A DNA stretch of 5,366 nucleotides, taken from the NCBI GenBank assembly GCA_902803625.1, contig CADCQV010000208.1, positions 1 to 5,366 of the forward strand. Reading direction: 5' to 3'. A program made the position numbers and the translations under genes. Shown here in pieces: positions 1-5,156 of the stretch; position 1 is the stretch's first letter, and the number at the start of each line of letters is the position of its first letter. The notes under the pieces are model-generated. The model saw nothing but the letters and a program-made list of their open reading frames with translations, had not been told where the DNA came from and made no database searches. The DNA comes from an uncultured Lachnospiraceae bacterium. GTDB taxonomy: Bacteria > Bacillota > Clostridia > Lachnospirales > Lachnospiraceae.

Positions 1-134
1 GTCGGACCTATGATTATCCCTGCGATTATCTCACCCGCCACCTGGGGTGCATGGAGCTTCCTTGCAAGCAGTGCAAAAAACTTGGCGAAGAGGATTATCA
101 CCGCCATATCCATCAAAATATCAAGAGTTTCCAT
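1..134 (-). CDS. Cation:proton antiporter (CPA2 / Na+/H+ exchanger type), N-terminal fragment
   Basis: The first 44 residues of a gene that runs off the left edge. I translated it by hand from the ATG at 134. It begins METLDILMDMAVIILFAK, a hydrophobic first helix, and continues with HAPQVAGEIIAGIIIGP. The pattern P-Q-V-x-G-E-I-x-A-G-I-x-x-G-P is the hallmark of the first two helices of monovalent cation:proton antiporters of the CPA2 family (KefB/NapA-like). Such proteins sit in the cytoplasmic membrane and exchange Na+ or K+ for protons. Which ion it uses, and whether a C-terminal nucleotide-binding (TrkA-N) domain follows, cannot be seen. The ATG shares its A with the TGA stop of the upstream membrane protein gene (TGATG), so the two are probably translationally coupled; GAGG and AAGGA lie just upstream inside that gene. 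The family call rests on the motif alone, but the motif is distinctive. Confidence 0.82.
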   Translation of the reverse strand, partial: METLDILMDMAVIILFAKFFALLARKLHAPQVAGEIIAGIIIGP

Positions 135-715
135 CAGTCCTCATCCTTTACTTTGGAAAACTGTATGGCTATTCCCACAGCCGATACCAGAACCTTTACT
201 ATAAGCCAGACAATGGAGCCTTCCCCCGGAAGGAAGGAAAGGTCATAGGGGATAAACAGAATGAGCCGGAGCAGCGCCCCCGTTATGGCAAAACCTCCGA
301 TAATGGAGGTAAGAACGATGATAACCGGTTTATCCGCCTTTGTTGCAACAAAGCCTGCAACCACCGCAGCGGCAAAGGAAATTACGGTTCCTACTATCCC
401 AAGGGATTGCAAAAGATTGCTGAGCAGGAAAAAAACCGCACAGGCTGCCGCGATAAAGAGTCCCAGCTTCAATATCAGGAATGAGGCTGCTCCGAGAGCA
501 AGTCCCACAACAACCTGGATGACAAGCGCCGGAACCGGCAGACCGGTGACGGAATTCAGGATAAGGGCGCTTAAGCTGAAGCCTGCAATAAAGCCCAGGA
601 AAAAGACGGCAAGCTTGTAAAGCCTGTACCCCTCTATCCAGAGAAATACCGCGACTATAAGCATTATTACCAGTACCACCGGTGAAGCATCCGAAAAATT
701 AAATAAAGCAGGCAT
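134..715 (-). CDS. Seven-helix membrane protein, TM7S3/TM198-like (DUF4203) family
   Basis: A 193-residue integral membrane protein of unknown function. Hydrophobic segments lie at about residues 11-27, 34-54, 62-82, 84-101, 107-124, 129-150 and 166-186, giving about seven membrane spans with very short loops, followed by a short charged tail (KVKDED). The stretch G-Y-R-L-Y-K-L-A-V-F-F-L-G-F-I-A-G-F after the first helix, and the Gly/Ala-rich paired helices, resemble the TM7S3/TM198-like domain (DUF4203). I recognise this from the pattern and have not run a search. There is no cleavable signal peptide or catalytic motif. The start is supported by AGGAG nine bases upstream of the ATG. It lies 65 bases after sbcC and overlaps the antiporter start by one base, so it may act with the antiporter rather than with SbcCD. 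That is inference from coupling only. Confidence 0.8.
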   Translation of the reverse strand: MPALFNFSDASPVVLVIMLIVAVFLWIEGYRLYKLAVFFLGFIAGFSLSALILNSVTGLPVPALVIQVVVGLALGAASFLILKLGLFIAAACAVFFLLSNLLQSLGIVGTVISFAAAVVAGFVATKADKPVIIVLTSIIGGFAITGALLRLILFIPYDLSFLPGEGSIVWLIVKVLVSAVGIAIQFSKVKDED

Positions 716-754
716 TATATTTTTCTCCTATGTTTTTCAAAGTCTTTTTCATCC

Positions 755-784
755 ACTATTCCCCAAGTATACCAGACCTGTCAA
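755..784 (-). promoter_or_regulatory. Possible promoter for the membrane protein/antiporter pair
   Basis: Two overlapping sigma-A-like readings are possible on the minus strand. A perfect TTGACA (784-779), which includes the sbcC stop codon, is followed after 18 bases by AATAGT (760-755; 4 of 6 matches to TATAAT). Alternatively TGGTATACT (774-766) is an extended -10 (TGn + TATACT) without a clear -35. Either would give a leader of roughly 40 nucleotides before the ATG at 715, including the AGGAG site. No terminator-like hairpin separates it from sbcC, so read-through from upstream is also likely. This is a pattern match only. Confidence 0.3.
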
Positions 785-3432
785 CCCACACTCCTGACAA
801 TATGGCTCCCGCCTTCATCCTGCCTTATCCTGAGCTTGACGGGGATCTGGTCCTCAAGCATCCGGACATGGGATATTATACCCACGAGTCCATGTGCTTC
901 CTGCACACTGTTCAGCACATTCATGGCATCTCCTATGGAATCGCTGTCCAGTGTTCCGAAGCCTTCGTCAATAAAAAGGGCTTCTATCCTGATGCCGCTT
1001 TTCCCGGCAACCACAGACATACCGATAGAGAGAGCCAGGGAAACCAGAAACTTTTCTCCCCCGGACAGCGTACCCACAAAGCGGCCCTCCTTTTCTCCGC
1101 TGTTCTTGTCAAAGACCTTTAGCTCCAGGCCCTTTTTATTTGAGCCCTGTGCCTTATCATCCGAGCGGAACAGGCGGTATCTGCCTCCATGTACCATTTC
1201 AAGCATGGAATTCGCTGCTGTTATAACAGAAGAAAACATGATCCCGAGAACATATCTCTGCAGTCCGGTTCCGGAGTCGCCCCTCAGCCTCTTAGCAAAG
1301 ATGAAGTCCTCCTCAGCTTCCCTTAAGGCCTCGTCTATGCCCTCTCCCTTTTCCGTAAGGAGCTTCATTTTATTCTCAAGCCTCTTCTGCTCGGAAAAGA
1401 GGACTGCCCTTTTCTCCTTATATTCGCTCTTTCCCGCTATGGCGTCATCAAGCTCCTTCCTGCAGCTTTCCTCATCGGGCTCTGTCATTGACCGGAGCTC
1501 ATCCCTAAGCTCCTTTAAGCTTTTCCCGGCAGCCTCCTTTGAGGCATAAAAGCTGCGGATCCCTGCGCTTATCTTCTCTTCCTCATCCGGGGAGAGCATC
1601 AGCTCCTCTGCCTCTTCCCTGGAAGAAAATCCGTTTTCCCTTAGGGCCGCTTCTGCAAGAGCCCCGGATTCCCTGCATTTTTCCTCTGATTTTTTCTCTT
1701 CCCTTACCGCGGCTTCAAATGCTGCCTTTATCTCCGTATATGCGTTCAGGCTTTCCTTTTCCCTTTTAAGGAGCTCCTCTTTATTCCTGAGATAAGCCTC
1801 TTCCTCAGCTGAAAGCTTCTCTATTTTTTTATCAAGCTCCTTAAGTGACCCTATTTCCGGCACGAGATCCATCTTAAAGCCCTTTAAATATACTTCCGCC
1901 TGTATCAGCTTTTGTCCGGCCTTCTCCCGTTCCGCCTGCCTTTCTTCAAGACATCTCTTTGCCTTATTGCTAAAAGCCGTTTCCTCTTCGAGCTCCTTAT
2001 ACTTCCTGTCTCTTTTCTTCCTGACCCTGTCCACCTCTGCTTTTGATACCGTTTCACCGGATATGGCGGCCTTCTCCGGATGCTCCCTGCTTCCGCAGAC
2101 CGGGCAGGGCTCCCCTTCAATTAGTTCCGCTGCCAGCACCCCTGTTATCCCGGCGATATAGGAATTTAAGAGCCCTGTATGCTCTGCTTCCAGAGACTCA
2201 TATTCTTTTTTTAGCTCCACTGTCCTTTCAGCGTGTGCTTCATATTCCTTTTTTGCCGATTCCTCCTCCTTTTCTGCTGCAGCCTTTATTTTTTCCGCCT
2301 CCTTAAGCTTTTTCTCCGCTTCCTCGAGCCCCTCATAAGCCTTTCTTTTTTCCTCATAGCGGATCATAAGCTTCCGGTTATTTTCAATCTCTTCCTCTTT
2401 TCCGGCGTGTATCCTTAGTTCCTCCGCTGCCTTCTCAGCCCGGCTTTTTTTCTCCTCCAGAAGGGCTTTGGTCCCGGCTGTTTCCTTCCTTCTTTTCTTC
2501 AGTTCAGTCTCCGCTTCTCTCAGAACGGAAAGCAGGGATCGTACAGCCTCAGCTCTCTTCCCTTCCCTGAGCCTTATTTCCAGAGCCCCGGTTTCCTCCT
2601 TTTTTTCCAATATGGCTTCCAATGTTCTTTCAGCCTTATGAAGATCTGAGAAACGCCTTGTAAGGGAAAGAAGCTCCTGCTTTTCCCTCATTTCCTTATC
2701 AAAGTCCCGGCTCTCCGTTTCCTCGTCAAGTATCCTTATTTTCTCCTTCTTTTCCCCGATCAGATCCTGAAGCTCCGAAAGGCTTTCTAAGCCCTCCTCC
2801 CTGAGACTCCCCTCTATCCTTTCCCTTGTCTCCTTCAGCCGGTTCCTCCGTTCCTCAGCCTCGTTATAAAAGGAGGCTGCGATCTCCTGCCACCTCTCCT
2901 CTCCGAAGATACTGGTGAGTATCTTTTCCTTTTCCTCCGAGGTGGAGGTGAGAAGCCTTTCAAACTGTCCCTGCGGAAGGACTATAACCTGTCTGAACTG
3001 CTCATAGGGAAGACCCACAAGCTCTGCAGCCTTTTCGTTCAGATCCTTTTCCTTAGGGTTTTCAAGGATCGTCTGCCAGTCGCCGTTTTCATCCCTTTTC
3101 ATAAGGTTATATGAGGGAGAGAGATTCTTTCTCTTCCTTGAAAGCCTCCGTTCAAAGCAGTAATATTCCCCGTTATTCTCAAATTCAAAGCTTACAAAGG
3201 TCGGGGTGTCAAAAGCCGCAGTGCTGCAGCGTAAGGACTGAAAGTCATCCCTTCCGTGCCCGCTGCTCTTCCCGTAAAGCGCCTGTGTCATGGCGTCAAG
3301 TATCATAGTCTTTCCGGTGCCTGTCTTTCCGAATATCAGAAAGAGTCCGTTTTCCGCAAGCTCCGTAAAGTCCACTGTCTCATGCCCCGCATAGGGTCCG
3401 AATGCCTGAAATTCTATTTTTAAGGGTTTCAT
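781..3432 (-). CDS. sbcC: Exonuclease SbcCD, ATPase subunit SbcC (Rad50-like)
   Basis: An 883-residue SMC/Rad50-type ATPase. With SbcD it forms the SbcCD complex, which degrades DNA ends, cuts DNA hairpins and palindromes, and clears protein-blocked ends in the cytoplasm. Visible motifs are: Walker A GKTGTGKT at 35-42; Q-loop region VLPQGQFERLL around 151-161; a long Glu/Lys/Arg-rich coiled coil from about 180 to 435; the zinc hook CPVC at 443-446, almost exactly mid-protein; a returning coiled coil to about 715; ABC signature LSGGE at 789-793; Walker B IEALFIDEGFGTLD at 816-829 with D822 and E823; and the H-loop histidine H855 in IISHV. All ATPase elements are intact and there is no frameshift. 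It is shorter than E. coli SbcC (about 1,050 residues), and the difference falls in the coiled-coil arms. The start is supported by AAAGG seven bases upstream and by the family N-terminus MKPLKIEFQAFGPY. It follows sbcD by 104 bases, a gap filled with repeats. Confidence 0.98.
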   Translation of the reverse strand: MKPLKIEFQAFGPYAGHETVDFTELAENGLFLIFGKTGTGKTMILDAMTQALYGKSSGHGRDDFQSLRCSTAAFDTPTFVSFEFENNGEYYCFERRLSRKRKNLSPSYNLMKRDENGDWQTILENPKEKDLNEKAAELVGLPYEQFRQVIVLPQGQFERLLTSTSEEKEKILTSIFGEERWQEIAASFYNEAEERRNRLKETRERIEGSLREEGLESLSELQDLIGEKKEKIRILDEETESRDFDKEMREKQELLSLTRRFSDLHKAERTLEAILEKKEETGALEIRLREGKRAEAVRSLLSVLREAETELKKRRKETAGTKALLEEKKSRAEKAAEELRIHAGKEEEIENNRKLMIRYEEKRKAYEGLEEAEKKLKEAEKIKAAAEKEEESAKKEYEAHAERTVELKKEYESLEAEHTGLLNSYIAGITGVLAAELIEGEPCPVCGSREHPEKAAISGETVSKAEVDRVRKKRDRKYKELEEETAFSNKAKRCLEERQAEREKAGQKLIQAEVYLKGFKMDLVPEIGSLKELDKKIEKLSAEEEAYLRNKEELLKREKESLNAYTEIKAAFEAAVREEKKSEEKCRESGALAEAALRENGFSSREEAEELMLSPDEEEKISAGIRSFYASKEAAGKSLKELRDELRSMTEPDEESCRKELDDAIAGKSEYKEKRAVLFSEQKRLENKMKLLTEKGEGIDEALREAEEDFIFAKRLRGDSGTGLQRYVLGIMFSSVITAANSMLEMVHGGRYRLFRSDDKAQGSNKKGLELKVFDKNSGEKEGRFVGTLSGGEKFLVSLALSIGMSVVAGKSGIRIEALFIDEGFGTLDSDSIGDAMNVLNSVQEAHGLVGIISHVRMLEDQIPVKLRIRQDEGGSHIVRSVG

Positions 3433-3445
3433 ACGTTCGCCTTTC
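3433..3445 (-). promoter_or_regulatory. sbcC ribosome binding site
   Basis: On the minus strand AAAGG (3444-3440) sits seven bases before the ATG of sbcC at 3432. It is a modest Shine-Dalgarno match. The first truncated repeat unit (from 3447) ends only two bases away, so the repeats make up nearly all of the untranslated region between sbcD and this site. Confidence 0.6.
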
Positions 3446-3446
3446 G

Positions 3447-3492
3447 TTTGTCATCCTGAGGGCGGCATCTTTGTCATCCTGAGGGCAGCATC
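3447..3492. repeat. Two tandem 23-bp truncated copies of the hairpin repeat
   Basis: Read on the plus strand, units at 3447-3469 and 3470-3492 both begin TTTGTCATCCTGAGGGC and end GCATC. They differ by one base (GGCGGC against GGCAGC). They match the first half of the full copy that follows directly at 3493 and then diverge at the hairpin apex, so each lacks the second arm (AGGAT) and cannot form the hairpin alone. They look like partial duplications or decayed copies. There are no spacers, so this is not a CRISPR array. Confidence 0.85.
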
Positions 3493-3524
3493 TTTGTCAT
3501 CCTGAGGGCGAAGCCCGAAGGATC
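3493..3524. repeat. Full copy of an interspersed hairpin repeat (variant 1), between sbcD and sbcC
   Basis: After the lead-in TTTGTC, the plus strand folds as ATCCT (3499-3503), GA, GGGC (3506-3509), loop GAA, GCCC (3513-3516), GA, AGGAT (3519-3523). This gives nine Watson-Crick pairs interrupted by a GA/GA internal loop, with a GCGAAGC core at the tip. It begins 12 bases after the sbcD stop codon. The same architecture appears at 4733-4760 with different stem bases. From memory, GTCATTCTGAGCGAAGCGAAGAATC-like repeats are scattered through many bacterial genomes; no search was possible here. Confidence 0.85.
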
Positions 3525-3536
3525 TTTCTTCCTCCC

Positions 3537-4667
3537 TCAGTGGATACTCTTTCCAACCGCCTCACAAAACAGCTTCCGGATATGCTCCGTAGGCTCTTCA
3601 CCCATAATATCCCGGCAGTACCTCGTAAAAACCTCTCCCGGATCCGTCCCGGCGTTTTCAAATTCCTCTATTGTCATCGTGATCTTTGCATCCTCCTTTT
3701 CAAGCCCCTTTCCGGAAAGCTCGAGGAGGTTTCCGTACCTTTCCCTGAAGGCCGCCATGGCATCCATTCCCACAAAATGATCCGTTACCTCCAGCTTCAC
3801 ATAGCCGTCCAGTATCTCCTCATCAAAATCGGCCTTCATAAGCTCATCATAGCTGCCCCTTAAGGTCACCCTCTTATGAAGCTGCGGGATGGGTATTATC
3901 TTCCGTTCCATATTGGAGGTGTCGATCAGGGTGACGCTTTTTACCTGCTTTTCCTCCTTCCCGAAGGAATAAGTCATAAGTGAACCGCTGTACCTTAAGT
4001 TTTCCCTTATATCCTGAGGGCCGTGGAGATGCCCCAGAGCCACATAATCAAAGTCCTTAAACAGATCCGCACTGACTGCGGCGGCTCTTCCGACCTCTGC
4101 AGCAATGTCACTTACCGAGGTTTCCGCGTCTGTAATATAGGCATGGGCAAGAAGGATATTCCTTTTCCCTTTACGGAAACGCTCCCTGCAGCGGTCAAGC
4201 ACCACCCTGTAGGCATCCTCCATCGAAACTACTTGATCCGCCCTGTCCGGAAATACCGTCCGCACCTTATCCGTCGATATCCATGGCAGAAGGTAGATAT
4301 CCGTATCCTCACCCTCCACACACTGAAGCTCCTTAGTCAGTGATCCCGCAATATACAGGCCGCTCTGCCTTAAGAGAGCGCTGCATTGGGAGATACGCTC
4401 CGCCCCGTCATGATTACCCGCTATCATATACACCGGTATCCCCAGATCACCGCAGATATGCGTGATTATCCGGTCATAAAGCCTTATGGCGTCCTGAGAA
4501 GCGATACTCTTGTCAAAAACATCCCCGGCGATAAGTATGCCGTCCGCCTTTTCCTCCTCCGCGATCCCTATGATCCCGTCAATAGCATATTCCTGGTCAG
4601 ACGAAAAAGACATTCCTCCCCGGAATGTCATTCCCAAATGCCAGTCTGATGTATGAATAAGCCTCAT
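3537..4667 (-). CDS. sbcD: Exonuclease SbcCD, nuclease subunit SbcD (Mre11-like)
   Basis: A 376-residue calcineurin-like metallophosphoesterase, the Mn2+-dependent nuclease partner of SbcC. Phosphoesterase motifs are complete: D8 and H10 in HTSDWHLG, D49 in IAGDVFD, N85-H86-D87 in AGNHDG, H175 in LLAHAYI, and H213/H215 in ALGHLHGPQ. These supply the two-metal site and catalytic histidine. RYSGSLMTYSFGKEE (about 225-239) is the conserved segment that ends the nuclease domain. Residues from about 260 to 376 form the C-terminal region, which in this family caps the active site and binds the base of the SbcC coiled coil. The length is normal for Firmicutes SbcD. The start is supported by AGGACAGGA just upstream and by the family N-terminus MRLIHTSDWH. 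It lies 69 bases after the thioesterase and 104 bases before sbcC, in one orientation, as expected for an sbcDC operon. Confidence 0.98.
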   Translation of the reverse strand: MRLIHTSDWHLGMTFRGGMSFSSDQEYAIDGIIGIAEEEKADGILIAGDVFDKSIASQDAIRLYDRIITHICGDLGIPVYMIAGNHDGAERISQCSALLRQSGLYIAGSLTKELQCVEGEDTDIYLLPWISTDKVRTVFPDRADQVVSMEDAYRVVLDRCRERFRKGKRNILLAHAYITDAETSVSDIAAEVGRAAAVSADLFKDFDYVALGHLHGPQDIRENLRYSGSLMTYSFGKEEKQVKSVTLIDTSNMERKIIPIPQLHKRVTLRGSYDELMKADFDEEILDGYVKLEVTDHFVGMDAMAAFRERYGNLLELSGKGLEKEDAKITMTIEEFENAGTDPGEVFTRYCRDIMGEEPTEHIRKLFCEAVGKSIH

Positions 4668-4682
4668 TTTATCCTGTCCTTT
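4668..4682 (-). promoter_or_regulatory. sbcD ribosome binding site
   Basis: The minus strand carries AAAAGGACAGGATAAAATG, with two AGGA matches ending nine and four bases before the ATG at 4667. It begins just downstream of the imperfect hairpin at 4685-4728, which leaves the site unpaired next to the foot of that stem. Confidence 0.6.
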
Positions 4683-4684
4683 TA

Positions 4685-4728
4685 TTCAGGGCACTGACGC
4701 GTCCGGCGCGTCAAAGCGTGCCCGTGAA
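4685..4728. repeat. Imperfect inverted repeat (about 17-bp stem) upstream of sbcD
   Basis: On the plus strand: TTCA (4685-4688), GGGCAC (4689-4694), TGACGCG (4695-4701), loop TCCGG, CGCGTCA (4707-4713), bulge AAGC, GTGCCC (4718-4723), bulged G, TGAA (4725-4728). All three arm segments pair perfectly, giving 17 base pairs with two bulges on one side. It lies in the gap between the thioesterase and sbcD, a few bases after the thioesterase stop and a few before the sbcD ribosome binding site. Neither strand has a T-run after the stem, so it is not a standard intrinsic terminator. It may be an mRNA-stability or processing hairpin, or another dispersed palindromic element. Confidence 0.8.
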
Positions 4729-4732
4729 ACTC

Positions 4733-4760
4733 TTTGTCATTCTGAGCGAAGCGAAGAATC
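4733..4760. repeat. Full copy of the interspersed hairpin repeat (variant 2), overlapping the thioesterase 3' end
   Basis: After the lead-in TTTGTC, the plus strand folds as ATTCT (4739-4743), GA, GC (4746-4747), loop GAA, GC (4751-4752), GA, AGAAT (4755-4759). It is in the same orientation and has the same plan as the copy at 3493-3524, but the outer stem has T-A where the other has C-G, and the inner stem is two pairs shorter. Pairing is kept despite the changes. On the minus strand it encodes the last residues of the thioesterase (DSSLRSE) and its TGA stop. Confidence 0.88.
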
Positions 4761-5156
4761 CTTCCCCTTAGCGTATGCCTTCTCCTCAAAGCTCTTATTA
4801 TCCACGATAAATCTCTCATGGGTTCCTTCCGCGATCTTCCCGGCTTCATCAAATACCTCGGCGGAAAAAACCAGTCTTCTGCGGTCCACCTCCGTGAGCA
4901 CCGTATCACAGCTTACCTTCATCCCCACGGGAGTAGCGGAAAGATGTGAGATATCGAGCTTTGTCCCGACTGTTCCCTGTCCTTCATTCAAAAATCCCGA
5001 AATACTGTTTAATGCAGTATTCTCAATAAGAGCTGCAAGCGCCGGTGTTCCGTACACCCTTAAAAGCCCGCTTCCGATCTTCGCCGCGGTCAGCTCTTCC
5101 GTTACGGTCTCTTCTCCATGTCCCTTTATACCGGTATTTATATCCTTAATTTCCAT
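4737..5156 (-). CDS. FlK-like hotdog-fold thioesterase
   Basis: A 139-residue cytoplasmic hotdog-fold protein of the fluoroacetyl-CoA thioesterase-like family, expected to hydrolyse an acyl-CoA thioester. Conserved segments are VYGTPALAALIENTA (about 34-48), VGTKLDISHLSATPVGM (63-79) and DEAGKIAEGTHERFIVD (103-119). T37, E45 and H71 align with the catalytic Thr42, Glu50 and His76 that I recall for Streptomyces FlK; the spacings of 8 and 26 residues are identical. Most family members outside Streptomyces are in hosts that do not make fluoroacetate, so the real substrate is unknown. The ATG at 5156 is chosen because GGAGG lies six bases upstream and the family starts here; a longer reading back to 5276 only translates the preceding gene in another frame. 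The start overlaps that gene by 11 bases. The last seven residues come from an interspersed repeat and are probably not part of the fold. Confidence 0.9.
   Translation of the reverse strand: MEIKDINTGIKGHGEETVTEELTAAKIGSGLLRVYGTPALAALIENTALNSISGFLNEGQGTVGTKLDISHLSATPVGMKVSCDTVLTEVDRRRLVFSAEVFDEAGKIAEGTHERFIVDNKSFEEKAYAKGKDSSLRSE

Noticed and set aside
47..484. Plus-strand open frame of 145 codons opposite the membrane protein gene
   Set aside because: It is antisense to a clear seven-helix protein with its own ribosome binding site, and its translation shows no domain-like pattern.
836..1549. Long plus-strand open frame (237 codons) opposite sbcC, and similar ones at 1539-1769, 2043-2306 and 3540-4343
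   Set aside because: They are Ser/Pro/Phe/Leu-rich translations of the antisense of Glu/Lys-rich coding sequence, lack ribosome binding sites and family motifs, and lie over intact sbcC or sbcD.
1905..2120. Minus-strand open frame of 71 codons inside sbcC
   Set aside because: It is a shifted reading of the hook region, with no start signal or recognisable content, and sbcC reads through it without interruption.
3447..3524. Possible CRISPR array, because of the regular 23-base period
   Set aside because: The units are directly adjacent with no spacers, there are only three, one is longer than the others, and no cas gene is present.
4685..4728. Intrinsic terminator after the thioesterase gene
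   Set aside because: The stem is strong but neither strand has a T-run following it, and the bulged arm is unlike typical terminators.
4682..4909. Minus-strand open frame of 75 codons overlapping the thioesterase 3' end
   Set aside because: It runs in another frame through the thioesterase, the hairpin repeat and the palindrome; its Arg-rich composition is that of an out-of-frame translation.
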